A stretch of 64,000 nucleotides of DNA from Onchocerca volvulus (lineage: Eukaryota > Nematoda > Chromadorea > Rhabditida > Onchocercidae): NCBI GenBank assembly GCA_000499405.2, contig HG738137.1, positions 3,410,001 to 3,474,000 on the forward strand. Reading direction: 5' to 3'. The notes beneath the pieces are model-generated. The model was not told the origin of the DNA. It worked only from the letters and a program-made list of their open reading frames with translations, and did no database searches. A program made the position numbers and the translations under genes. Numbering within the stretch: position 1 is the first letter of the stretch; each line of letters starts with the position of its first letter. This document shows, one piece after another, positions 48,621 through 61,664 of the stretch.

Positions 48621-51320
48621 CATTTTTCTGGAATCATCTCAAATATATTATGGGATATTTTATTAGAAACTGAAATTTTGGAAAGTTCTCTTCATTATTA
48701 AGAGGTTTTTGTGCAGTAATGAGCCAATATTTAATTTTTTTAATGCACCAAATTTTTGAATGATTTTGAAACTAACAAAACAATAGCATCAATCACTTAT
48801 AGAATTAATGCTAAGTTGTCAGAAACGCAGTAACATCTGTTCCGTATTAATCACTACGGAAAGATTAAGGGAAAGAAAGAGGAAGGTTATTGATACTGAC
48901 GTAGAAATAAGTTGCTTTTTAGAAAAATACTGAATGAATGTTGGTTTCCTCTGACTAAATAATAGAACTTTTCCGCTCTTTCAATCTAATCAAGCCTGAA
49001 TTGAAATAGAATGGCGAAAATTTGGTGTGGTTATTTCTTAGAAGTATGCAAGGTCACTTGTGATATATGATTGAAGAATTCGTTACATTGAATAATTGGA
49101 CATTGTTGTGATTCTGATGCGTTTATAGCTTTATTTTCAGTTTTATTGCGATTTGCTATGTAACATGACGGATGGTGAGATGACAATTATTTTCACTCAT
49201 CTCGTAAGAATGACACTGAAAAGCGAAGTTTGTAGAAGAGAAGCGATGTCCAAGCATTCTGCATCCTGTAACCATAGATTCCATTGTTGCGTAAATTTTA
49301 ATTCTCCATTTATTGTGACAGAATTAAAGTTTTTTATGTTTTAATACTTTTTAATTAGCATTTAATTCAAACCCTTTTTTTACTCAAAATTCATTTTTCT
49401 TCAAATGCATAACTCAAAAGGTATACTTTCTAAAGTGAAAGAGTAACACTGCAGTAGCCAAACGATTTCATTTAATCCGTAATTAGATTCTCACTAGTTA
49501 ATTCTCAATGTTTAATATTATTAAATATCCAATATGATGACGCATTCAGCTTATCTGTTATGTGATTATTTTCTTTTGATTCAGAAGGTAAAGCATAAAC
49601 AAAAATGTGAATCCATGTAAAATATGATGATGGGAGCCTAATTCTTTATTACGGTTGTTTTATGATACGAAGAAAGCATAAATTAGGGGTCTCTTTTACA
49701 TAACACCTAACAAAACTTCTGCTTCATCTTATTTCTTCTGGGAAAACACAGAATTATAATTATTATTGCATTTTATGGCGTTCGGCTGTAATACAAAAGC
49801 GATGTGATAATAAAAATTTCCCGTTTTTGGAATATTTATTTTTTTATTACATAATACGAATTGTCTACACTTGGCTGAAGGAGGAGGTGGAAAGCAGCTG
49901 AACGATCATAAAATGTGTTGAAACAGAAATATTTTTATTTTGCTCTGTGTAAATTTTGATCTTCAACAAATAGCCAAAGTGTCAGCAACTTATTCTGCAA
50001 ATTGGAACTACAAGTTCCCCAAATCAGCCTAGATTTTTAAAACTAAATAGTGAAATGTCTAAAATGTCCAAATAACCGTAAAAAGAGAATCAGTTTAAAA
50101 ACTAGAGTTCTGTAATCTTCCATGTTTTCAAGCTAATATTTTCAAAAACCGAGTGAAAAACTCGTGAAAAAAACTTGAATTCATTTTTTTTTTTTTTTTT
50201 TGATATATGATTTTTCAAAGTCCCTAAATAATTTTTCATGAATGTCAATTTTGATCATAATTATAAAATTGGCGCTATTAGGTAAGCCCCATGCCATGGC
50301 AATTATTGTTTTAATCAATGGCTAAGGAAACTAAATATGTTGGATTTGAATGTTAACCTCGTACCACTAGTACCTGTCATACGTTGCAAAAGAGCCACTG
50401 ATATATATATCACGATGATAATTTCAAAAACTTCTTTTCCTTTCGATTTCTCAAAGGAATTACTTTAATTCTTCTCTCGAGAATTATTCCTTTTCTGGTA
50501 CAATTTCATGAGTTTTAATGCAATTCGGAACTTCACAATTCTTCCCTATTGTTATTTCAAGTTTAAAATTTATTGGGTAGCAATGTTTTGTTTTGCTAAG
50601 AAATTTAATTTACATATAATTGAAACCGCCGCATTGCAATAGGAAGCAAATTCTGTATCAATCATAATTCTTTTTTAATGTGTTTTTTAGGATTCTAAAA
50701 AATGTAGAGCGCTTCTCTTTTGCCAATTCTGATGTTGCATTGAGATTACCGAAATTGTCTGTCATTCAAAGTAATGTTTCTTGTGTTCAGCGCCACTTGG
50801 CAAATTCTGTACGTGAAAAAAGATACCAATCTTTAGTTTTGTTTTTCTGGAGATTTATCATATCAGTTTTCACTACTGTTCTCAATCTTAACTATTTTAT
50901 ATTATAGCCTTCTACGTAAAGATTCAGAATTCATTCAAATAGGAGCATTGGCTGAATCTTCCAGCATTGATGTATTTCTCAAAAAAAAGCAACGAAAACT
51001 TACTAATTAAATGTTCGCTTACGGTTCTATTCTCCTCATCATCACCATATTACTCTCTTATATTGGCAAGCAATTATGTTTAAATTTGTCCAGATAAAAC
51101 CACAAAATTTATTAGCTCGTATTTGAGAAAGGAAAAGAAATTTTTGGCAATTTTACATCCCCAATTTCATTCCTTTCAAACGGCTGCTTATATCGGAGAA
51201 GTGAAGCCGAGTGGTAAGCGAGTAAGCTAATTTCTTCCTGTGTGTGTATGTGTGCTCAAATTTGAAAATTTAGGAGAAAATTAGACACATTTTCATTAAT
51301 GTATGTCTATTGTGTCTGTA
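48621..51320. other. Gene-poor sequence upstream of zfh-2-like gene
   Basis: AT-rich. A TTTTTTAG acceptor at 50690 followed by an open stretch to a GTAATG donor near 50769 could be an exon, but the peptide (ILKNVERFSFANSD...) matches nothing I know. The frame at 49153-49344 is likewise unsupported. Confidence 0.4.
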
Positions 51321-51339
51321 TATGTGTGTATATGTGTGT

Positions 51340-51381
<42 letters not shown>
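51321..51381 (+). repeat. (GT)n microsatellite
   Basis: A TATGTGTG-type run passing into uninterrupted TG repeats, about 37 bases pure at its right end, 1 kb before the zfh-2-like first exon. Confidence 0.9.
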
Positions 51382-51383
<2 letters not shown>

Positions 51384-52403
51384 ATAGTTGTATGCAAGGT
51401 TACGGTAATGCGCTATTAGGGCCTAATAAAAGATAAGGGAAGGAAGGAGAAGGCGCGATGGGTGCTAAAGTAAGACGCGGTGAGAAGTGTAGTTTGTTAA
51501 GTTTGATTGGTGGTAAAATAGAGAAGTAGAAAGAGGAAAAAGTATTTTAGATCCATTGAAAAATTTTTGCAATAATCGGTTTGGAAGCTTTTAACTACTA
51601 AAAAGGGGAGAAAGGAGGGCCGACGAAGGCGAAGCCTAAACAAGCGTTTGAAATAATTATGGTGACTGCTTCGCTTGATTGCAATTTAGGCCAAATTTGC
51701 CGTCTCTTAACAAATATAAACCCATTCAAGATCTGTGCTATCCTATTCAACCAAATTTCAGGATGCTCTAACTGGACTTCCGGATAGAGTAGGTTAAGTT
51801 AAATATGCTAGATCTGTAATCGTGATATTTGCAAGCGAGAGGTGAAATGAAGGGAGGATGATAGAAAGCTGCTTTCATTGCAGGCACCTCAGCCCAATAT
51901 CCGGTAATTTTGAGATCTTAGAGGAGTTAGTGGTGCATGAGTAAAATTCAAGCCATTTCGGCAAGTAATTATTTTATTATACATAGTTGAGCTGCTAACT
52001 AGTCTAGCATTGGATGGATTACTCACGTCTTCTGAATTTCAACTCTTCAATTCTTAATTTTGATTTTCATTCAGTACGGAAAATTTTCCTCATTATTTCA
52101 ATCTCAGTGGATAAATCTTCAGTTCAGTTCTTCATTTCAATCTTATTCATCTTCTGCTGTCATATTGCATTTTTTAGACTTCTTTTCCATCGTGTTTTAT
52201 TATCAAGAATAATACATGAGAAGTGAATATCATTGATGATTCTGCTGAAATTCATCAAATTTGCTGCAACATTTTATCATATGTCAATTTTTTCTACCTG
52301 TTATTGGTCATATAAGGCAAGTAATCTTCATCTGTACCGTTCGAGCTTGTTTTTTTCAATTCCGAATAATCAATATACGCTGATTAAAAGTTTGAATTTT
52401 TAG
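51382..52403 (+). promoter_or_regulatory. Probable 5' flank of the zfh-2-like gene
   Basis: About 51430-51920 is less AT-rich than the surroundings and has no open frame. It ends at a GAATTTTTAG acceptor (52403) ten bases before the ATG, so the mature 5' end is probably set by trans-splicing. No core promoter motif is clear. Confidence 0.35.
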
Positions 52404-52413
52404 TACAAATTGT

Positions 52414-55400
52414 ATGAGGTCAAACTCGGTGCCGCATTCCAAAAGTAAGAACTGCAGCATCAGTGGCGACATCAATAACAGTAATAAGAGCGAAGGAATA
52501 GCAGTAATAAGTGACGCAAATTTCGATCATACTTTTAATCCGGTATGTGAATTTTTGTATTAGTAATGTTATTCAAAAAAATTAATATATTACATTTGAA
52601 AGAATTAATTAGATGAAATAATCAGTAATTTTGGCAACATGAAATTTTAATATTCATGAAAAGTGTAATTTGAAATGTAATGTTATAGAATTTGCTTTTA
52701 TTTGAAAAATATTAGTTTATCTTTAATCAAATTCATGATAATGGCAGTTTATGCAGTCGTAGTATTGCCATAAGCATTGCAAGACAAAGCAATGCATAAT
52801 GTCTATTTAAATTTTAGTTTTGCACTTTTGATCTAATCACCGGTTAGGCATTTTTCTCAGACTTTATTGTAAGATTATTGATAAGGTTTATTTCACTCTA
52901 GAATGATACTCCAAATAGTAACTCTAAAACAGATATCACTTCATATTTTCTTATTAGTTTAAACTCATTTTTTTAAAGTTTTTGTAAGAGATAGTCGCTG
53001 TTTCTGGCCATTCTGCATGTATTATTTTCTTCCAAGAACAGTCATATAAAGAAATTAGTAGATGAAAGAAGAAATGGAGAATGTATAATTATTTGCTAAT
53101 TATAATACATATACTTGTCTATTCCTTTCTATTGAGCAATTTGATCTTCATTGTATGTTTTGCACAGAATATTATAATTATTTCTTCCTTGAAATATCAA
53201 TCTTTAAAAAGTTATTCAAGTTAACGAAAATGTTTAATTGTTACGATATGAATTCGTTTCTTTTTTTTTTTTCGCATGCCACGTCTGAGCAACGAATTTA
53301 TAATCGTTTGGTTCAACTGGCGTTTCTTAATATTAATAGTTGAAAATAACCCCACGCTGCTCATATTTTTTCCTTTTTTTCGAATTTACATATTTTTTCT
53401 AAATTGGATGAATTAGATGAACTCCGATCAGACATTCTCACTTAAAAATAGTTTCTTAGCTGCTTTTTTAAAAAAAATCGTCGAAATGTATTAGCAATAA
53501 GAGGAAGAAATATTTTCTCAAATTCACTTTTTCTTCGATTTATTTCTAATCAAAAATGCAGTATATATGTTTTTATTACGTAATAACACTAACTACAATA
53601 TATCCATTGTCAAGCTCATTAAAGTGGTCGTTGTCATCATCATCATCGATATATTTAACTTGTCATTTGCATTCCTACCAATTTTTACTTGGATTTCGAG
53701 ACTTTAGTTCCAGATTCTGAATCGGAATTTAAGTAAGAAAGTGGAGCTTTTTGTGAAAGATATATGAAGTGTAATAATTAGTAATTATCGTTATCGTCAT
53801 CATTACTCTAAATATTCTTTGCGAGAAATAATGAATTCAATCGCTATAATTCGGGACAAACGAAATGAATTGAAGATAACATGCAGAAAGGAACATCACA
53901 TATTGCAACCAGGTGTGCTTCATAAGTCTTCCAACTTCTTGCTAACAGAAGTACCTATTTTCGAGAAGACAAGTAAATCCAACGGTGAACTTCAGTTGTA
54001 CGATTTTTCAGCGCTGATGAAGATTTAAATACCACAAATTCTTGGCTACATAACTACAAAAGTGATTTTCGACTTTTCCAACGATGCAATGAAGTTTACA
54101 ACATTTTGTTAAGCCGATCCTTTAGTTTTCATAAATTTTGAGACATAATTTTGAAAGTTTTATTCAATGACAAAGCATTTCTTTATCGCTTGCTGGTTGG
54201 TTGGTTAGAAAATGGAACCAAATGAAGCATATACTTTATGAATTGAAAGGCGAATGGAAGATTTCAATTCAAAATTATTCAGTTCGTCAAAAAAGTTGAG
54301 AAACATTCATTCGAATTAGAAATTCTAAAACCACAAAAATATGAAATTTTGTTTGAAAGATAAGAATTGCCTTGGCTTTTTATGTGGTGGTTTGAAATGA
54401 GGATCGTGGATTGAAATTGGTCCCCTCATTTTGAATTATAAGTGACAATCAAACAATCAGGGGACGCACGCACACATACACACACATACACACACACCGC
54501 ACACATACACACACATACACATACATACCACACACACATACACACATACACGCACACATTACACATTGCACACATACATACAATAAACACTCATAAACGC
54601 AATATATATACATACACAAACACATACATACACACATACACAGACACACACACACATGCACAACATACATTCACATAAACATATACCGACACCGACATGT
54701 GTGAAGCATTAGTAATGTTTATACAGTGCCTTCGGCTTGCACACTGACACACACAGAACCTCAGACTAATAGCTTCCATCACTGAGATATTCACACTTTT
54801 GTAAATATTAAGCCATCATTATCATCATCATTAGCACCATTCATCGCGCTCAGTCGGCACGCATTCGCACGCTTCTCGCATCGCAATTTGCATATTTACT
54901 CTCTTAGCATTTCAAACAATTAGTACCAAATTAATTAACAAAACTCCAATCTAAATATTCAATCTATCAATTGTTAGTATAGCTTTCTCTTCGATAATGA
55001 TGTCATTGGAAAAAGTTTCGTGATATATTTGTGTTATTATACTTTCGATTCATGTATTTGCGAAGTTTTAAATCGAATTTGAGAGATCATTTCAGACGAT
55101 TTAGTTGAGAAGAAATATTAAAGAATCTACTATGCTTTATCTTGAATAAGTTATGAAAGCACAACTGTAAGAAATAAAGATGTGAAAATTGCAGGTGCTT
55201 TTCGAGGGATGTTTTGGTCAGATTGAAACAACGCAAGTAGGACGCAAATGCTCTTCCGAAGTAATTACTGAATCTGACGAGAAGCAAATCGATTTGGAAT
55301 CATCCATTGAACGGTTTATTTTCATTAAAATATACAAAACATATTTATTTTATGTAGAAAGGACGGGATGAAGCTGAACGAAAGAAGAAGGGTTGATAAA

Positions 55401-58400
55401 GTGATCGATGACAATGCGTTGACAATTGTACAAATTTGAGGAAATTGCTGGGACAGAAGGAGAGTGTAATTATGAGAACGAATTTCCTTATTTTTTATCT
55501 CCTTTTTTCATAAATGGAATGTTTTAGAAGCAAAAAATATAATTTTATTTCTCCCACTCTCTCGGCAATAATTCAATTCACTGCGGGAAGCATTATTTTG
55601 CAAAATTTAGCTTTCAGTTCATAAACACGGCTTCTCCATAAAATGACCCAACTTCAGAAAGATGAGCTACACAGAAGCCTTGAAACACTGAACAAATTGC
55701 AAAACTTTTCAAAAAATTAGGTTTTAACAATGGGCCTACTTTTTCCACTTCTTTGCTGCATAATTTTTCTACTGAATTCGAATTCGACAAAATTTAGATT
55801 CTACGAAGAATAATGGAGTTTAAAATTTTCGAGATTGCTTTTTCTCCTCATTCATAAAGAGCGGTGCAGGATTAAAATAAGTTCCAAAGAATGGGATACG
55901 GATGAATGAATAAAAAGTTTTTAATTAATTGAAAACTACTAATATTAAGAAATACTTCAGTTGTAATTCAGGATTTAATGGTTAGATATATTTCAGGTAC
56001 GATTGACTGAGTAGAAAAGTTGTTCAATAGGATATCCGAAATTATTTAAGGCCTAAGCAGATTTACATATGTTTAAACACAATTTTTACCATCTCTACTA
56101 GTCCTAATTTCCTTTTCTAAGCTTGACCTTCTTGTCTTTCCGCCACAATACTCCGCACCTTCTTCATTCATGAAATCTCCTATCCTGTCTTTTCCTTCAT
56201 TCATGAAAATCTTTTCTCGATTCATTAACATATCTTTCTTTTAATTTTTTCCGAGATCAGGACCAGTCATTAATTATGCAAATATTGAGACTTTTGTTTA
56301 AATTAATTCCTAAAAATTTACATAATTTGCAGTACTAGTGGTTCGTTACCGTTCTCAGGTGTAGTATTTTATAGTTCCGGAACAGAGTTAAGAGTTGACG
56401 ATAGTGGTGAAAGCATGGAAATGGATCGTCTTTTGCAGCGGACAATGATTTTATCATCAGATACCGATTTTACGACGAATAGGATTTTGCAACGTGTCCC
56501 GATGAATTTGATGAATGGATCTTCCCAAGGATTGGCGTCAACTAGTACGACAGGTATGTATCAATCGTATTTGTATCTAATTCTCTTTTCGAGTCTTTGC
56601 TAGATTATTTCAGCAGAAACTTTTACTAAATGTTCCGAGATGATGTAATTTGGTATTTATCAAATTTGATTAAAAGTTTTGTGCCAGTCTTTGATATCCA
56701 TAAATCCGTAAACTGATAATTAATTGATCCCATAAATCAGTTAAAATAAAAAAATATAGTGAACGGTTACAAAAATAATAAAAATATGGCAGAGATCAAC
56801 AAAACTTTAATTTACAAATGGAATTTATCATTGATATGGATGATAAAAGATTGCAATAATCGATTTCGAGAGGAATACTGACGGATCAAAATAGCAGGTG
56901 CTACGATGTCAAAAGTGTAATCATTACTAAGTTAAAATGAAGATGAAAACTGAGAATGATTATATGTAAGAACTTAGAATTATATAATTAAGTATCGATA
57001 TCGTAAGAATGATCTGATCCGTTTCTGTGGGAGATGATATGAAAACATGGAGGTTAAGTAATAGAATGATTTAATATATGAAAATTCAATTTAATCCGCA
57101 CTAGAAGATCGTACGAAAGATTTTGGCACCAAAGATCAAAAACGGATCAATAAATCATATATAAACAGTTATTTTGAGAGTGTTATCAAAAGACTTCTCA
57201 ATATTGTCTAAGTAAATTTCAGGATTGCATTAAAAAATTGATTTTTAACAATGGTACCATCTACAATCTATCCAACTAAAAAAAAAAGAAGCCAATTTTT
57301 CTAGAGTACTGCCTAATTTCGTTATGCAATCATAATTTCTTAAGACTTGTGATTCTAAGCTCTCGCTTTTATTGATGGTTTTTTTTGCGATATTCAATGT
57401 CATCTGGACCACTGATATTCAATTTTTTGTTTTGATAATTATTACGAACCTTAATATTCTTTTTGATGTCAGCTATATTATTCTTCGTTTTGCTCATTGC
57501 AATTGTGAATCATTAGTTTATGATTATTTTACAGAAGATATGCCCGGCTCTTCGTCGTCTGCATCAGTATTCTCGGCCACAACACTAACAGCTCGGAACA
57601 GTTCTAAAACACTAAAATGTCCGAAATGCAATTGGCATTATAAATATCAAGAAACATTAGAGATTCATATGAAGGAAAAACATTCGGGTCATGAGGTCTG
57701 ATATATTTGTTTGGCTATAAGTTCCACTTTCCTTATCAAGTCCTGAACTGAATTCCTCTTCCTGATCTAAATTAGTCAGTTATTCATTAGATAAGTAACA
57801 GAATTCAGTGGTGCTTTATGGCATGTGCAAGTCTTCAAATTAAGTTTCAAACAATTATTACAATTCTTAACAAGCAATCTGAATTTATTTTTCTAGGTGA
57901 AATGCCTTTTCTGCTTGCATAATCGACCGCATCCACGATTGGCTCGTGGTGAGAGCTATTCATGTGGCTACAAACCTTATCGTTGTGAAATATGCAAATA
58001 TAGTACTACAACGAAGGGTAATTTGAGCATACATATGCAAAGTGATAAGCACTTACATGCAGTGCAAGAAATGCCGCCCACAGTTACAGGTTGGATACTT
58101 AATTATCTAATTAGTTACTGAGGTACCTATCTATCTAATTAATTATAATTTAAGCTATTGTTCAGTTCTAGTCTTTGCAATTCCAAAAAAAAAAAAGTTA
58201 TCAGTAATGAAATAGTCATTTTAGATATTTGAAAATATTTTTAGATATTCATTTAAAATTCAAATCTAACGTTCTATCCAAATTTACTAAGGAAGAATAA
58301 TGAGTAAATATTGTAATGTTTTTCGACATTTCACTTTCAAATCACTTGTCAAGAAATAAACATAATTCACGCTTTAGATAGTACTATAGCAATTTCAAGC

Positions 58401-58993
58401 GGTGATCTGAATACAGAGAATTTACTCCAGTGCATGATTTGCTCCACATATTCAACTGATGATATTTCCAAAATGATCGAACATATCGGTAGGAGTTGAG
58501 CTGTCCAAATTTTAAATTCGAAATTGTTCTCCGGAAATTTCGGAATTTGCAAACTGCAAAACAATTTCTGCAGAACTGCAACTGCAAATAATTTTTAAAA
58601 ATATACCTTCTTAATGTTTGACTTGAAGTACGTCTAGCAGAATATTAACTTCCTCCAAAACACTGAGTAATGAAAAAAGTACAAAAATTAAGTTTCTAGC
58701 TATAAATTTTATGAATAAGGCAGAGTGCTTTATGGAATTCTTCCACTTTCACCATTGAATCATTTTCGCCAATATTCTTTACATGGAAAATTGGAAATAA
58801 ACAAATAATCCTTCGGAAAAAAATCAAAGAAACTATTTTTTTTTAAGAAAAAGATCGAAGTCATCCAGTGATTGGGGATATCTCAGTGATACAAGGTGTT
58901 TATCATTGTAATCTATGTCCGTACAGTACAAGTTTGAAAGCAAATTTCCAGCTGCATACAAGAACCGACAAACATGTGCAGCGGACACAAATG
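52414..58993 (+). CDS. zfh-2: ZFHX3/ZFHX4 (ZFH-2)-type zinc-finger homeobox factor, 5' part; continues beyond the window
   Basis: Very large nuclear transcription factors with many C2H2 fingers and several homeodomains. Seven in-phase exons: 52414-52542, 55195-55313, 56333-56553, 57535-57695, 57897-58089, 58378-58488, 58848-58993, totalling 360 codons with no stop. Residues 1-180 are low-complexity Ser/Thr-rich and not diagnostic. Diagnostic blocks: [20 protein letters not shown] (finger C185/C188/H201/H206), [20 protein letters not shown] followed by finger C240/C243/H256/H262 with [28 protein letters not shown] (C293/C296), and [17 protein letters not shown] with C332/C335/H348/H354. The same series in the same order occurs in human ZFHX3/4. 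The homeodomains must lie to the right of base 64000. The start is taken from the ATG after a leader-type acceptor at 52403; linkage of the first two exons rests on phase and splice sites only. Confidence 0.88.
54469..54668 (+). repeat. (CA)n-rich microsatellite tract, 200 bases
   Basis: Interrupted CACACATACA-type repeats on the plus strand. The open frames with runs of His/Thr or Cys/Val on either strand are artefacts of this repeat. Confidence 0.9.
54830..54940. promoter_or_regulatory. Intronic candidate enhancer: POU octamer plus TAATTA
   Basis: Local GC rises (54835-54885), followed by the octamer ATTTGCAT (54886-54893) and TTAATTAA (54931-54938) within 53 bases. This is the same octamer-plus-homeodomain combination seen at 46177-46238. 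Function is inferred. Confidence 0.3.
55314..56332 (+). other. Intron 2 of the zfh-2-like gene
   Basis: 1.0 kb of AT-rich sequence, donor CG/GTTTAT, acceptor TTTGCAG. Nothing else recognised. Confidence 0.6.
56554..57534 (+). other. Intron 3 of the zfh-2-like gene
   Basis: 1.0 kb, donor ACAG/GTATG, acceptor TTTTACAG. Nothing else recognised. Confidence 0.6.
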
Positions 58994-61619
58994 GTAAGTG
59001 AAATATAATTCCAAACCCAAATTAATTCCATAAAGCAATTGATACATAATCAATAATCAATAATTGGAAAACACAGAGTCATAAATCAGTCAGCTGTTAT
59101 TTGCAAAATTTAAGGAAAACATTACATTTTCATTCATTAAATGAGTTGAATGAGTTGAAATTAAATCCGGTAGCATTGCTGCACTAAACGCCAGACATTG
59201 TTTTTTATCTGTTGAGTAGATTGCCATTCTACAAATGGTTCCATTTAATTATTTCGTTAATCAACTGTGGTTCCTATCCTTGCAATTAGCTGATTCTACG
59301 TTGCTGTAAGACATCTGCACATGTGTCCTTTAGCTTTGTCTTATTATTGCTTTTTTCCGAAGTGAAAGTATCGTATGAAATTATATCAAAATATTTACTA
59401 GTAACATAAAATATTTCTAAAGTAAACTAACGTAGGAAATGAACAAGTAATTAAGAATGATGGAACAAATTCAATAGAGAGTAAATGAATAAGCGAATTG
59501 AAAGCAAATGTTAAGAGCGAATATTCTGTCATATCGGAGAAAAAAAGCGAAAAGTGTTGAGACTTTTTTAAATTTATATAAGAAGTATAATATTTATAAA
59601 AAAAAGCCTTAAGTGGGTAGCGATGGTAGAAAATTTATCTAACGTGATTATATTCATGCCACAAAATTCTTCCTTATGTAAGAAAGAAAGACGAATGAAA
59701 TGTAATTAAATTACACTATAATTTTTGAACAAGTGAATGCTTAATTGCACTATAATTTTTGAACAAGTAAATTTATGTCAAAAATCGCGGTTTCCTCTTC
59801 AATGCGCAATTTCTGTCCTCTTTGCATTCCTTCACTTCACTGACAACTCCAAATTATCGGCAAACTTTGAAGCAGACACATAAGTTATTATATTCATCAA
59901 AAATTCATTTTTTGGTAAGGCTTAAGAAGTTTCGAAGCTTGCTGATATAATAATAATTGTACATGATTTCGCCTAAAAAAATAATTTAAAAAGAATTTTA
60001 CAGATGAAAGTCGATCAAATTTCCAGATAAATTGTAAAGAATCGCTCATATGTTTATAACTTCAAAAGAACCTAAAATGCTGCAAATCAGAATATTGAAA
60101 TAATTTATATATACTATTCTTATATATTTATATATCCTGAACTTGAAAATATTCTTACTTCAAGTCATTAAACTAAAGTACTTCAAATAAATCACGGGAG
60201 ATTTTCCACCTCTTAATGCAAACACTTCCTGCGGATAGTGGACATATGGCTGTAATCAAATTACTGTCCCTCGAAAAAATTCTGCGATGACGGTCGATAA
60301 ACTGTTTTGCTGAATTTGTTTGACTAATTTATCGTTGACTGATTTTGTACAAAATAATATTATCAAGCCGACTGCAATTAAAAAGTTTAATGAAATCACC
60401 TAGCATATCCTTCAAGAATTACGATTTCTTTTGAAAAGGATATGTCGATATTGTCTGTTACAAAAATTTGAGATTAATTCTGATCGAATTGATTCTGACA
60501 CATAGAATATTTTTTTGTCTGTAAGAGTTCCGAGATTTCACACGTCGGTGAAAAGGATGAAACAATGATGAGTGAGGTGATGGTGATGGTGATGATGGTG
60601 CGCCTTGTTGTGCACATTTCATCTAATATTAAAATATCACTTCAAAATATTGACAAAACAAATTTTCATTATTGTCGATGCCATTGCCATTAACATTACT
60701 ATTGTTATTATTATTATTATTATTGTTATAACTTATGACAATCATTGTTATATTCTATGGTGCCATACAGTCACAAACACAAATATATCTATGTTTACAC
60801 ATATATTCAAGATTGGAATTGAAAATTGAAAATTTTCTTGACTTTATTAATTTCAGTTAAAATAATCTAATATCAAGTGATTATGAATTTGCGGAAGATA
60901 CACAAACAGATGAAGGAGCATAAAAATGCAATAGAAAATTAACCTTTTTTAATTAGGGACATCAACTTTCTTGCTTTTACAGTAGCTCATGTTTCATTTA
61001 TTTTCTATCATCCACTCTTCTTTGATGCCATAATATTATTGAAAATCTCCTGCTATTGCTACAATTCTGTTCCTTCCATTCAACAATCTAACCAACGAAG
61101 TTAGCGAGCTTAAGGATTTGTCTATTTAGCTTCTTTATTTCTAACTTTTCTCGAACACAACTTCGTCTTGCTTCACTTGCATCTTACGAGATCTGATATT
61201 TGATTGTTCTTCGCCAGACTGATCTTGTTACGATTATCTACCATTAGATTTTCAAGTCACTACTTTGACTTGTTAGAATTTATTAATGAAAATTAACCTT
61301 TGAATCTGTTATCTTATTCACTTTATACCTGTCTTGATTCATACCTTTCTCCATCTTATCACCCCTCACTACAATCATCTTGCCCTCTTCCTTGTTTCGG
61401 TAACGTCAATCACATTCTATCCCATTGTCTTCCGTCGCAAACACGTTTCGAGAACGAACGCTGCAAGCACTGCAGGCAGCAAAATGCAAGCAAACAGCGA
61501 TGCATGCATATACATAGATAGAGACACATATATGTATATATTTATATATTTACATTTATATAAACGCATCGGGAAACGTACACAAATATTCGTTTATTTT
61601 CACACCTTTTTCACAAAAC

Positions 61620-61622
<3 letters not shown>

Positions 61623-61662
<40 letters not shown>
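61623..61662 (+). repeat. (GA)20 microsatellite
   Basis: Uninterrupted 40-base GA repeat. The Arg/Glu-rich frame through it (61334-61834) is a repeat artefact. Confidence 0.95.

Positions 61663-61664
<2 letters not shown>

Larger units (their letters stand above)
52543..55194 (+). other. Intron 1 of the zfh-2-like gene
   Basis: 2.65 kb. It contains a CA-rich microsatellite (54469-54668) and an ATTTGCAT octamer block (54886-54940). The frame 53819-54028 is open but has no convincing exon borders. Confidence 0.6.

Noticed and set aside
50691..50769. Extra 5' exon of the zfh-2-like gene
   Set aside because: The acceptor is good, but the peptide matches nothing and the exon at 52414 already has its own leader-type acceptor and ATG.
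53819..54028. Zfh-2 intronic exon
   Set aside because: No acceptor/donor pair keeps phase with the flanking exons, and there is no finger motif.
54442..54794. His/Thr-rich and Cys/Val-rich frames on both strands
   Set aside because: They are produced by the CA-rich microsatellite.
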